Shown one piece after another: positions 43,118 to 51,480 of a stretch of DNA of 64,000 nt. The notes beneath the pieces were generated by a model. That model was not told where the DNA came from and ran no database searches. It was given only the letters and a program-made list of their open reading frames with translations. The DNA lies in the NCBI RefSeq assembly GCF_024448955.1, contig NZ_JAMOIH010000004.1, positions 124,001-188,000 of the forward strand. Reading direction: 5' to 3'. This DNA comes from Stutzerimonas stutzeri (GTDB lineage Bacteria; Pseudomonadota; Gammaproteobacteria; Pseudomonadales; Pseudomonadaceae). A program made the position numbers and the translations under genes. Each line of letters opens with the position of its first letter. Position 1 is the stretch's first letter.

Positions 43118-43795
43118 TCAGCAACGAATCAATGGCGTGGGCAGCGGGTCGAGGCCATGAGAGCGTGCATCCCGATTTTCCGCATCCAGCGCGCTGACGA
43201 AGGCAGCCCTCTCCTGCAATCGCTGCCAAAACGCCTCGGTGAGCGGTTGAAACTGCGGCCTTAGTCCGAGGAAGTCAGCCAACATCAGCGCGTAGCCGAC
43301 AGTGATGTCGGCGTTACTGAATCTGTTCTGGCAGAGGTATTGATTACCTGCCTGCAGGGCGTTTTCGACTCCGCGCAAGCGGCCCAGGAACCAGCGCGTG
43401 TAGTCCTCGACAACCTGGGGTTGCCGTCGCTCAGAGGATTCGAAATAGGCGTAACGAAGGATCAACGTTTGAGGGAAAGTCAGCGTCGCATCAGCCGCGC
43501 TTAGCCAGTTCAGGTACTGGCCATAATCGGCTTCGCCTTTATTCACCGACAACGCACCACCGCCGTACACCTGACTGAGGTACTCGCAGATGGCCGCCGA
43601 CTCGGTTAACACGCCATTGCCATCGACAAGCGCAGGGACCGTGCCCAGCGGGTTGATTTGAAAGAACGCTTTGTCATGCAGGCGAGGCGGAAACGCCATC
43701 GTTACCAGCCGGTAATCCAGCCCGAGCTCTTCCAACGCCCACAACACACGAAACGAGCGGGCGCTAACGCAGTGGTACAGGGTGACTTCAGTCAT
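43118..43795 (-). CDS. Glutathione S-transferase family protein
   Basis: ATG 43795 (MTEVTLYHCVSARSFRVLWA) gives 225 aa; the 8-residue longer start is less likely. The N-terminal thioredoxin-fold domain (about 1-80) has the catalytic Ser/Tyr region (YHCVSARSFRV), the cis-Pro motif GTVPALVDGNGVLTES (about 50-65) and the ESAAICEYLS glutathione contact. The helical C-terminal domain (90-215) has the N-capping box FSNADITVGYALML. The substrate is unknown. The gene stands alone. Confidence 0.92.
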   Translation of the reverse strand: MTEVTLYHCVSARSFRVLWALEELGLDYRLVTMAFPPRLHDKAFFQINPLGTVPALVDGNGVLTESAAICEYLSQVYGGGALSVNKGEADYGQYLNWLSAADATLTFPQTLILRYAYFESSERRQPQVVEDYTRWFLGRLRGVENALQAGNQYLCQNRFSNADITVGYALMLADFLGLRPQFQPLTEAFWQRLQERAAFVSALDAENRDARSHGLDPLPTPLIRC

Positions 43796-44093
43796 CGTCG
43801 TCTCGCTGTTCAGCACCACTCAGGGGGACTTCTAGTGGGATTATTAGCGACGGACGAGCGCCGGCCAATGTCGAAAGTCTCCAACCGTTGCGCTCGCTTA
43901 GGACAATGATCGATGCCGATTCGAACGCATGCGGCTGTGTGGGCATCAAAAATGCTGGTGCATTTTCGCCGCATCAACCGTTGAATTGATTGATGGCAAT
44001 GTGGCACTCCGCTACAGTCGCCAGCACACCTGCCAGGGACGGACCGATGCTTAATGGGAGCCTCGCCGGATGCAGGGTTTCAGAGGGATCACC

Positions 44094-44378
44094 ATGGCTG
44101 TCGGACTTGAGCGTGTGTCGAACGATGAAGTTGCTACCCAAGCGAGCGAAACCATCAGGCGAGCGGACCCGGCATTTGCCTATGGATGGAGCGCCGTTCG
44201 GATGCGAGCGCAACTGGTGCCGCCGCGAATATGGGTGCTGTTGTTATCGGCAACCGTCATCGCCACTGCTGGCAATGCGTTGACAGTTGAAGGGACAGCA
44301 AAGCATTCGGCGTCCGCCAAACCCTTGCCTGTGCTGTTGATGATGACCGAGAAGCCGGTACGCCATACCAGCCCTTGA
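44094..44378 (+). CDS. Possible small membrane protein (94 aa)
   Basis: The ATG at 44094 has GAGGG 6 bp upstream, a good ribosome-binding site. The 94-aa frame contains one hydrophobic stretch (WVLLLSATVIATAGNAL, about 50-66) preceded by positive residues, so it could be a single-pass protein. There is no recognised family, and amino-acid use is not strikingly gene-like. I list it as a possibility only. The surrounding 43796-44454 interval shows nothing else I can support. Confidence 0.3.
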   Translation: MAVGLERVSNDEVATQASETIRRADPAFAYGWSAVRMRAQLVPPRIWVLLLSATVIATAGNALTVEGTAKHSASAKPLPVLLMMTEKPVRHTSP

Positions 44379-44454
44379 CGCTAGCGCCTCGCTGACCGTC
44401 AGCTGACGCCTGTGCGTAGTCGCTACGGCCAACGGCGCGAAACCACACCAGCTG

Positions 44455-44583
44455 TCACGCTTGCTTCATCATTACCAGCACGAAGCCCACCACGATTCCC
44501 GCCAGCGCAATCGCCCAGCCAATCCGGTGCGCACGGTTCTTTTCTGCCTGCCGGACGGGGTCCACGGGCTTTTTCTTTTTCAC
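44455..44583 (-). CDS. Very small single-pass membrane protein (42 aa)
   Basis: A GTG-started frame (44583 to TGA 44455) encodes 42 residues: a basic N-terminus (MKKKKPVDPVRQAEKNRAHR) followed by one membrane helix (IGWAIALAGIVVGFVLVMM) and KQA. AGGTGG lies just upstream. The positive-inside arrangement and strong hydrophobic helix suggest a genuine inner-membrane small protein with its N-terminus in the cytoplasm. Function is unknown. Confidence 0.55.
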   Translation of the reverse strand: MKKKKPVDPVRQAEKNRAHRIGWAIALAGIVVGFVLVMMKQA

Positions 44584-44715
44584 GATCCACCTGCCTTTCG
44601 ATCAATCACGAGCATGCCGGAAGCGCACGCCTCGCTGTGCGCGCCTTTTTAGGCCGTGGGGATCGAATTGTCCAGCAGCTCACCAGAACAGACCGTCAGC
44701 ATTCGTCGCGGACGT

Positions 44716-44868
44716 TCAGCCGAGCGGACTTTCCCCGGGATTCGGTTCGTCCTTCGGATCTGTGCCCGCTTCCGGCTCGGTGTTTTCTCCCGACTCGGGT
44801 ACGTCGCCATATTCATCAAAGTCCGGCGGAGTCAGGCCATCCTTGAGCGGGTCCTTTGGATCGATCAT
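44716..44868 (-). CDS. Tiny acidic, proline-rich protein (50 aa)
   Basis: ATG 44868, with AGGA 8 bp upstream, gives 50 residues, MIDPKDPLKDGLTPPDFDEY then an Asp/Glu/Pro/Gly-rich tail ending PNPGESPLG. There is no signal or membrane segment. In style (about 50 aa, acidic, Pro/Gly-rich, good ribosome-binding site) it parallels the gene at 1795-1944, although the sequences are not obviously homologous. The 42-aa membrane protein gene lies about 130 bp downstream on the same strand and may be co-transcribed. Function is unknown. Confidence 0.55.
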   Translation of the reverse strand: MIDPKDPLKDGLTPPDFDEYGDVPESGENTEPEAGTDPKDEPNPGESPLG

Positions 44869-45222
44869 GTCAGCGGTCCTCATCACGATTGAAAGACCAG
44901 AGTGGTCATCCGTTGGAGCACGCGAGCTGCGCCAATGTTCGCGGCGAGCACCAACAGAGCTGACAGATGTGCGAGCCTCTCCATGTTCTCGTAGCGCTAA
45001 AACCACGTACCTGGATTCCCCTCGAGCCGCACTAGACCGTATATCGGCGATGAGCCCAACAATGAGAACCAGTACAGCAGACGGAGAACTAGCCAGCATG
45101 CGTGATGGCAATATGACGCTAAACTCCGCCGCGCCCAAGGATGGCTAAAGGAACACTCAACAGAGAGCGCCGACGATCATCCACGGCATGCCACACTTTC
45201 TGCAAATCTTCAAGGATGTTCC
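44869..45222. other. Intergenic region without supported genes
   Basis: This 354-bp gap separates the acidic small gene from the lipoprotein pair. Open frames exist on both strands, but none has a ribosome-binding site or recognisable sequence. It presumably holds divergent promoters for the flanking genes. Confidence 0.4.
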
Positions 45223-45828
45223 ATGATCAAGTTGAAATACCTGGCCGCTGCGCTGATGGGCCTGACGCTCACCGGCTGCGTCTCCTTTACCCCATCTGGG
45301 CCTATCGGGCTGCCTGCGCAAGTCCTCGAACACTCGGTGCCTGCCGGCGCAATGCTCAAAGACGTGGAGGTTTCCGACACACGGCTGAACGAAACCCAGC
45401 GCCGTAACATCAGCAATACGCTGACCGCACAGATTGCCCAGCACATCGAGCGCGGCGAATACTTCGAACGCATGATCAGCTTCCCCGCTACCCTGGGCGA
45501 GCAAGACGTCCAGCTGCAATTCAATTTCACCTCGCTCAAGGGCAAGCGCACGCCGCATCCCGGCTACTTTCCGGGAGCGCTGCTGACGCTGACCGTATGG
45601 ATCTGGGTCAACGGCCCTATCTACGTGGACAAATATGACCTCGCAGCCGAGCTGAAGATCATCGACGCCGCCGGTAAGCAGGTGGCGCTTTCTCAGAAGA
45701 CGCTGGCGCGCAATCAGAACACCGGTCTTTGGGATTACGACTACTTCAATACATCGCTGGGCTCGCGGCAGCTGACCGAGTTGGTCGAACAGCTGCTGCA
45801 TGACGCTACTCAGCAGCTTGCACGCTGA
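45223..45828 (+). CDS. Lipoprotein of unknown function, first of a tandem pair
   Basis: This 201-aa protein has a lipoprotein signal with lipobox LTGC (Cys19). ATG follows AAGGATGTTCC. The mature protein has a beta-rich domain with TLTAQIAQHIERGEYFERM and a hydrophobic patch, GALLTLTVWIWVNGPIYVDKYD. It resembles proteins of the YajG/DUF4136-like lipoprotein world in layout, but I do not recognise the family with confidence. The second gene of the pair begins 13 bp later, so they form an operon. Residue 20 is Val, so it may be sorted to the outer membrane. Confidence 0.75.
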   Translation: MIKLKYLAAALMGLTLTGCVSFTPSGPIGLPAQVLEHSVPAGAMLKDVEVSDTRLNETQRRNISNTLTAQIAQHIERGEYFERMISFPATLGEQDVQLQFNFTSLKGKRTPHPGYFPGALLTLTVWIWVNGPIYVDKYDLAAELKIIDAAGKQVALSQKTLARNQNTGLWDYDYFNTSLGSRQLTELVEQLLHDATQQLAR

Positions 45829-45841
45829 CAAGGACGCCCAC

Positions 45842-46420
45842 ATGAAAGCATTGATAGCCCTTCTCGCCATTACCGCATCCCTGACCTTGCAGGGTTGCAT
45901 GACGTACTCCCACAACACCTTGCCTAACGTTGAACAATGGCCACTCGCCGAATCGGCTCAGACAAAACCAACCGCATACATCAAGATTCAGACCGAGTAC
46001 TCGGTGAACGGCACGCCCACGGCGAGTAATCCCGACATTGCCAAGCTAGAAAACCTCGTAAAACAGTCGTTTACCGACAGCGGGCGCTTTTCTCGAGTCA
46101 GCACCGAACAGGAGACATCAGATCTCTATGTCACGGTGACCCTGCGCAATCAGGAAACCGCCAACCTCGGACTTGCGGTGTTAACCGGCGCCACCTTATT
46201 CCTGGTTCCAGGCACTTTCGACAACACCCTGGTCATGGACATGATGTTCCGCGATGGTGACGGCAAGAAGCTTGGTCGGGTACAGAAGCAGGAAACGCTG
46301 ACGACCTGGATGCATTTATTCCTGATCTTCGCTTTGCCGTTCAACGAGTCGGCCGATGCGCTATTGACCGAACTCACGAAGAGCAATCTGGAAGAGGCGG
46401 CAAGCAAGGACCTGATCTGA
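45842..46420 (+). CDS. Lipoprotein of unknown function, second of a tandem pair
   Basis: ATG 45842 is preceded by AAGGA (7 bp); the longer frame overlapping the previous gene is not used. The 192-aa product has a lipobox LQGC (Cys19), a conserved-looking YIKIQTEYSVNGTPTASN segment and a hydrophobic stretch, LAVLTGATLFLVPGTFDNTL (about 115-134), followed by MHLFLIFALPF near the C-terminus. Both hydrophobic stretches recall the corresponding patch in its neighbour, so the two proteins may work together at a membrane. The family is not recognised. Confidence 0.75.
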   Translation: MKALIALLAITASLTLQGCMTYSHNTLPNVEQWPLAESAQTKPTAYIKIQTEYSVNGTPTASNPDIAKLENLVKQSFTDSGRFSRVSTEQETSDLYVTVTLRNQETANLGLAVLTGATLFLVPGTFDNTLVMDMMFRDGDGKKLGRVQKQETLTTWMHLFLIFALPFNESADALLTELTKSNLEEAASKDLI

Positions 46421-46922
46421 TCAAGCAACGCCGCTAATGGACGCTGGCGGGCCAAGGATGGCCCCGCCCAGGTGGTTCTGAGTTCGACTCGACGCGACAG
46501 ATAGCGCAGGTCGGCTCAGCCACCGGGTCGCTTTGCACATCACTGCCCGCCAAACACTCTCATTAAATCCCGCATCGCTTTGCGGATCGACCGGATAGAC
46601 AGCGCCTGGCTCGCTGAGTCGCAGGTTCATCACATCGGCGCAATGCTCAACTGGCTAGCCAGCCTTCGACCACCTTGCTCTTCGGCGCTGCAGCGATGTT
46701 TTGCCCTATCTGGGTGCCGCCGTGACCCACCAGTTCCACCCGATCGCCAGGTGTGCGGCCATCGCCGTCGAGCAGATTAAAGAAGTGCCGAAAGTGCGTC
46801 TCAAGTCGAGCCGCCAGCGACCGCATACGGCGCAAAACCTCTCCCAGCTGTAGCTGTGCCTATTGCCTCGCCGGCACGTCACCAATCTATAATCATTCCT
46901 ATTTGCACCGGATTCCTTCGTA
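46421..46922. other. Intergenic region before the iron-type two-component system
   Basis: This 500-bp gap holds an imperfect hairpin shortly after the lipoprotein gene (GGCGGGCC with GGCCCCGCC, about 46446-46468), possibly a terminator without T-run. A minus-strand frame at 46647-46835 (ARLETHFRHFFNLLDGDGR) has no proper ribosome-binding site and is not called. It otherwise contains the promoter region of the response-regulator gene. Confidence 0.4.
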
Positions 46923-47624
46923 ATGCTCTCTTCCGCAGCCCGACAGATTCTTGCAATCGAAGACGACCCGGTTCTCGGCACGCACCTGAAGACATCCCTG
47001 GAAAGCCGTGGCTTTCAGGTCACGCTCGCCGATGACGGGTTGACCGGTTTGACCTTGGCCAGCGAGTCGGCTTACGACTTGATCCTGCTGGACGTGATGC
47101 TGCCGGAACTCAGTGGCATGGAATTACTGACCCGGTTGCGGGCACAGCGCCGCACGCCGGTGCTGATGATGTCTGCGCTGGGCAACGAAGAGCATCGCAT
47201 CCAGGGTTTCGATAGCGGTGCCGACGATTACCTGCCCAAGCCGTTCAGCATCGAGGAATTGCAGGTGCGCATCGCCGCCATCCTGCGTCGTGTGGCCTAC
47301 GAACGCAGCGTGCAGCCAGCAGCGAACGATGAGTCGATGCGCTTCGACGACCAGCGCTGCGACCTGCGTTACGAGGGGCGCTGGATCGGCCTGACGGGCA
47401 CCGAGTATCGGCTGTTGAAGGTGCTCCACGACGCGGCCGGCGAGGTGCTGAGCAAACCCTTCCTTTACCAGCAGACATTGCGCCGCGGTTACTCGCAGCA
47501 TGATCGCAGCCTGGACATGCACATCAGCAACATCCGCCGCAAACTGGCGCGCGAGCAGGTCACGGCATTGCGTCTAGAGTCGGTGTGGGGCAAGGGCTAC
47601 GTGCTGGAACTGCAGGCCGACTGA
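46923..47624 (+). CDS. OmpR-family response regulator of an iron-receptor locus (PfeR/PirR-like)
   Basis: This 233-aa regulator has a receiver domain (8-120) with EDDP, the phospho-Asp site in LILLDVMLPELSGM and the Lys switch YLPKPFSIEEL, and a winged-helix output domain (about 135-230) with SLDMHISNIRRKLA. Its stop codon overlaps the kinase start by one base (TGATG). Downstream is a TonB-dependent receptor, the layout of PfeR/PfeS-PfeA and PirR/PirS-PirA, in which the system activates the receptor gene when its ferric siderophore is present. No strong Shine-Dalgarno sequence is seen. Confidence 0.88.
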   Translation: MLSSAARQILAIEDDPVLGTHLKTSLESRGFQVTLADDGLTGLTLASESAYDLILLDVMLPELSGMELLTRLRAQRRTPVLMMSALGNEEHRIQGFDSGADDYLPKPFSIEELQVRIAAILRRVAYERSVQPAANDESMRFDDQRCDLRYEGRWIGLTGTEYRLLKVLHDAAGEVLSKPFLYQQTLRRGYSQHDRSLDMHISNIRRKLAREQVTALRLESVWGKGYVLELQAD

Positions 47625-48955
47625 TGCCCAACCGTCATTCGCTGTTCTGGCGCCTGGTGATACTGGTCGCCGGGTTTTGCCTGTCGATGATCTGGGTCAG
47701 CGGGTATGTCGATCAAAAGATTGCCTACCACGGCTCGTTCCTGTCACCGCAAGCCCTGGAAACCCTGGACGGCTACGCTAAGCAGGCTCATGTTGCGGCC
47801 CGCCGAGGCCCCGCCGCGGTGGATAGCTGGATCGCCGCGCTGCAGCAGGACGAGCCTGGGCTGGCGCTGGTCGTGGATCGTCATCATCAGTCGCTTGGCG
47901 AGCGTGAACTGGATGAGCGGGAGCGCAATCTGCTGCGCTTCGCCCGGCCATACGATAGCCCCATGAGCCGGCGCGCCGGTCCGCGTCCAATGATCGCCAT
48001 TCCTTTCAACGAAAGCGGCGACCAGCTGGTCATGCAACTGCCCGAACGCCTCAGCCCCTGGCCTCACCAAGCCCTGCTGATCGTCCTTATCGTGTACCTG
48101 CCCCCCGTGGTGCTGTCGGTCCTGTTCGGCTGGCTGCTCTACCGGCTCCTCATATCGCCCCTCGATCATCTGCGCCGGCAAGCCAACACGCTGCGCGGCA
48201 ACCGTCTGAGTTCACTGCTGCCGCTCACGCTGACCCATCGCAACGACGAGTTGGGGGAGCTCGGCCGCTCGCTCGAATACCTGACCCGGCGCCTGCATGA
48301 CTCGATCCGCCAGCAACAACAGCTATTGCGCGACCTCTCTCATGAATTGCGAACGCCACTGAGCCGACTTCGGGTCGCCTGTGAAAGCGACCTGCCTCAG
48401 GCGGTGCTGCGCGAGCGTGTGGAGCGAGAAGTCTCAGGCATGCAGCGCCTAGTCGACGACACGCTGGAGCTGGCCTGGCTCGATAGCGAGCAGCCACAGC
48501 TCGAGCGAGAAGCTGTCGATATCGAGTCCCTGTGGAATCTGATCTGCGAGGACGCCTGCTTCGAATCCGGATGGCCAAGAGCGCGCCTTCACAGCGACAT
48601 CCCAGAAGACTGCCAGGTTTTCGGCAACCTCAACGCCTTGGCCCAGGCGATGGAAAATGTCCTGCGCAACGCCATCCGACATTCTCCAGCCGACGGCACC
48701 GTACGCCTGACCGCACGCCGCGAAGAGGCCCACTGGCGTCTTTGTATCGAAGATCAAGGCCCCGGCGTACGGGAGGATCAGCTAGACGTGATGTTCCGCC
48801 CGTTCTCTCGCCTGAGTGCCGCCCGGCCGGGTGGAGATGGCTTCGGCCTGGGCCTTGCCATCGCGCGAGGCATGGTGATGCTGCAGGGCGGCCGCATCTG
48901 GGCGGAGAACCTCCACCCTGGCCTGCGAGTGAATTTTGTTTTGCAAGATGTATAG
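47624..48955 (+). CDS. Sensor histidine kinase of the iron-receptor locus (PfeS-like)
   Basis: ATG 47624 overlaps the regulator stop. The 443-aa protein has TM1 (about 7-27) and TM2 (about 147-170) around a short periplasmic sensor of about 120 residues, then HAMP, HisKA with RDLSHELRTPLSRLRVACE (about 236-254) and an HATPase domain (NVLRNAIRHSP, EDQGPGVRED, GFGLGLAIARG). It is presumably the partner of the regulator before it and controls the TonB receptor 190 bp downstream; the actual signal is unknown. Confidence 0.88.
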   Translation: MPNRHSLFWRLVILVAGFCLSMIWVSGYVDQKIAYHGSFLSPQALETLDGYAKQAHVAARRGPAAVDSWIAALQQDEPGLALVVDRHHQSLGERELDERERNLLRFARPYDSPMSRRAGPRPMIAIPFNESGDQLVMQLPERLSPWPHQALLIVLIVYLPPVVLSVLFGWLLYRLLISPLDHLRRQANTLRGNRLSSLLPLTLTHRNDELGELGRSLEYLTRRLHDSIRQQQQLLRDLSHELRTPLSRLRVACESDLPQAVLRERVEREVSGMQRLVDDTLELAWLDSEQPQLEREAVDIESLWNLICEDACFESGWPRARLHSDIPEDCQVFGNLNALAQAMENVLRNAIRHSPADGTVRLTARREEAHWRLCIEDQGPGVREDQLDVMFRPFSRLSAARPGGDGFGLGLAIARGMVMLQGGRIWAENLHPGLRVNFVLQDV

Positions 48956-48981
48956 ATTGTAAATGCGCTTTACTCTCAGTT

Positions 48982-49000
48982 GAGAATGACTAGCATTCGT
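48982..49000 (+). promoter_or_regulatory. Fur-box-like sequence upstream of the TonB-dependent receptor
   Basis: GAGAATGACTAGCATTCGT matches 12 of 19 positions of the Fur consensus, with the diagnostic GA-AATGA...CATT core. It is about 150 bp upstream of the receptor start and just after the kinase gene, suggesting a separate iron-repressed promoter for the receptor. Confidence 0.65.
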
Positions 49001-49146
49001 GTGCCTGCGCAAACGACCACACCTGCGCAGGCTGACGCACGCTTAGTTATCCGTTCCCACAGCCCAGCCTTGCCGATGATCCAGGCACGGTAGGCATGCC
49101 CTGCAATGACGGGCCGGGGGATATTCGAACAACCAGAGATAAAGAC

Positions 49147-51237
49147 ATGCCCATCGTCAAAAGCCGGTTCATCGCAACGCCACGTCCCACGTTCCAGAAA
49201 ACCCTCATCGCCGCCGCGCTGGCTTCGCTGGCATGTTCGGCCTCAGCACAGGAACGACTGGAACTGGATTCGGTTGTAGTTTCGGCCTCGGGTTTCGAGC
49301 AGAACATCAAGGATGCTCCGGCTACCATCTCTGTCATTACTGCAGAAGAGTTGAAGAAGCGCTCCTACACGGATATCACCGATGCGCTGAAGAACGTCGC
49401 CGGTGTGCAGATTTCCGGAGGTGGCGTCGAGCAATCGATCATGGTCCGTGGCATGACCTCGGCCTACACCCTGTTCCTTATCGATGGCCGCCCGGCCCAA
49501 GGCAACGATGCCTTTTCTGAGAGAGGGTCACAGGCCGGTACGCCGATCAACTTCCTTCCTCCGCTCGAGTCGATTGAGCGAATCGAGGTCATTCGTGGCC
49601 CGGCGTCCGCTCTCTATGGCTCCGATGCCATGGGCGGCGTGATCAACATCATTACCAAGAAAGTGACCAACGAGTTGACCGGCAGCATCACCGCCGAATA
49701 CACCACGCCCGGCAGCGGCAACAAGCTCAACGAAGATACAGTCCAGACCAGCGCTTACTTGAACGTACCGCTGATCGAGGACGTTTTGGGCCTGCAGCTG
49801 ACCGGGGCGTTCCACGATCAGGAAGAAAGCAACTTCGTCGGTGGAAGCGACAGCGCGGCCACCGATCCCAAGTACGAAAAGCGCAATGCCGGCGCCAAGC
49901 TCTCCTGGAACCTGAACGACCAGAATGCGCTGACGATCGGGCATACCTACACCAAGCAGGAGCGCTGGCATAACCCGGGTAGAAGCCTCGCCGAGGAAAC
50001 CGAGGCAGGCGTTGCCATAGAGCCTACCTACAGCGAGTCGATCAAGCGGAACTACTTCATCGATCACGAAGGCAACTACGACAACCTTCTGCTGAAGTCG
50101 TACATCAACTACGACCACTCAGAAAACCCGACCACCGCAAACGCCGAGACCGGCAAAGGCATCGACTACGAAGTCATCACAGCCAACACCCAGGCGACCT
50201 ACTTCCTCGGTGCCCACGCCATCACGGGCGGTCTGACGCACAAATACGAGAATCTGGAGCACAACTCCAATGGTTTGCGAGAGCCGGTAGTTCCTGACGC
50301 CAACGCCACGGTCGAGATGAACCGCTATCAGAACTCCATCTTCCTTGAGGACAACTGGAATCTAACCGAAGATTTCATCCTGACCCTGAGCGGACGCTAC
50401 GACGACAACCAGGCATTCGGCGGCCAGTTCAGTCCAAAGGTATATGGCGTCTACCACCTGAACGAAAGCTTCACCATCAAGGGCGGTGTCACCACTGGCT
50501 ACAAGGCGCCTGACCTGCGCTCCAGCGCCACCGACTTTGGCTCCACCTCGATGGGCGGCGTGATCATCGGTAATCCTGATCTGGTTCCGGAAACCAGCGT
50601 AAACCGCGAGATCGGCATCGCTTACGAAGATCAGGAACTGGGCCTGCTCACTACCCTGACCGCCTACGTGATCGATTACGAGGACAAGATCAACCGTACC
50701 GGCCGCGTCTGCCTGCAGAACGAACCCTGTAACTACAACGGCACGAACTACCCTGCTCATCCGTTCGGCTACACCGCCTACGAGAACGTCGACGAGGCAG
50801 AGCTGCGCGGCATCGAGTGGACCTTCGATTACGGCATTCTCGATAACCTCTCCTACCGCCACAGCTACACCTATACCGAAACCGAGCAGAAATCCGGGGA
50901 CTTCAAAGGCGAGCCGCTCAACGACATCGCCAAGCACATGTTCAACGCCTCACTGGACTGGCAGGTAACCGACCGGCTCAACGCCTGGACTCAGTACAAC
51001 TATCGCGGCAAGACCTCCGGTCGTTGGCAGACCGGCACCAGCGGTTCCAGCACCAATGGCATTCGCTATCCGGCCTACAGCTTCGTGGACGTCGGCATGG
51101 CGTTCAGAGCGACTGACGACCTGAGCCTGAAAGCCGGCGTCTACAACATTGGCAACAAGGAAGTTTCCACCGATGGCGATTACGCCTACAACCTGGACGG
51201 CCGACGCTTCATCTTCTCGGTGACCCAAGCGTTCTGA
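49147..51237 (+). CDS. TonB-dependent siderophore receptor (CirA/FepA/PfeA type)
   Basis: ATG 49147 gives 696 residues with a signal peptide (TLIAAALASLACSASAQ, cleavage about residue 35). The TonB box is LDSVVVSA. The plug domain (about 45-160) shows DAPATISVITAEELKKRSY and the family block IERIEVIRGPASALYGSDAM, followed by GGVINIITKKV. The 22-stranded barrel ends in the outer-membrane signature GRRFIFSVTQAF (terminal Phe). Plug-domain details (SIMVRGMTSAYTLFLIDGRP) are closest to catecholate receptors such as CirA, so a ferric catecholate is a reasonable guess. A regulator/kinase pair precedes it and a strong terminator follows. Confidence 0.92.
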   Translation: MPIVKSRFIATPRPTFQKTLIAAALASLACSASAQERLELDSVVVSASGFEQNIKDAPATISVITAEELKKRSYTDITDALKNVAGVQISGGGVEQSIMVRGMTSAYTLFLIDGRPAQGNDAFSERGSQAGTPINFLPPLESIERIEVIRGPASALYGSDAMGGVINIITKKVTNELTGSITAEYTTPGSGNKLNEDTVQTSAYLNVPLIEDVLGLQLTGAFHDQEESNFVGGSDSAATDPKYEKRNAGAKLSWNLNDQNALTIGHTYTKQERWHNPGRSLAEETEAGVAIEPTYSESIKRNYFIDHEGNYDNLLLKSYINYDHSENPTTANAETGKGIDYEVITANTQATYFLGAHAITGGLTHKYENLEHNSNGLREPVVPDANATVEMNRYQNSIFLEDNWNLTEDFILTLSGRYDDNQAFGGQFSPKVYGVYHLNESFTIKGGVTTGYKAPDLRSSATDFGSTSMGGVIIGNPDLVPETSVNREIGIAYEDQELGLLTTLTAYVIDYEDKINRTGRVCLQNEPCNYNGTNYPAHPFGYTAYENVDEAELRGIEWTFDYGILDNLSYRHSYTYTETEQKSGDFKGEPLNDIAKHMFNASLDWQVTDRLNAWTQYNYRGKTSGRWQTGTSGSSTNGIRYPAYSFVDVGMAFRATDDLSLKAGVYNIGNKEVSTDGDYAYNLDGRRFIFSVTQAF

Positions 51238-51251
51238 TTTATCGCTGAATG

Positions 51252-51288
51252 ACGCTCCCTGGCGATCCGTTGTTTCGCCGGGGAGCGT
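51252..51288 (+). terminator. Terminator after the TonB-dependent receptor
   Basis: ACGCTCCCTGGCG (51252-51264) pairs with CGCCGGGGAGCGT (51276-51288) with one G-T wobble. It is followed by TCTGGTTTT. It should separate receptor transcription from the methyltransferase/PepSY genes. Confidence 0.75.
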
Positions 51289-51310
51289 TCTGGTTTTGAA
51301 CGTTCAGCCC

Positions 51311-51364
51311 GTAGGGCCGAATTCATTCGGCCGCAGAGTTGAAGGCCGAACAAGTTCGCCCTAC
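51311..51364. repeat. Hairpin repeat (family A)
   Basis: GTAGGGCCGAATTCATTCGG starts the element and GGCCGAACAAGTTCGCCCTA nearly ends it, giving inverted ends around a short centre. It is the same family as the elements at 1611-1774 and 58245-58303. Confidence 0.65.
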
Positions 51365-51480
51365 GGCGCTCAACCTGACAGGGCAGGTTCCGTCGAGCGC
51401 GCAGCGAAACGGGACAAAACACCTAGCGTCTGTAATGCAAGCGGACCGGCTCCAACCGGACGCGCCAGAGGCCAAGCACA

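Noticed and set aside
46647..46835. A 62-codon minus-strand frame with LETHFRHFFNLLDGDGR
   Set aside because: The start codon lacks a correctly spaced ribosome-binding site and no family is recognised. It may be a gene remnant but I cannot support it.
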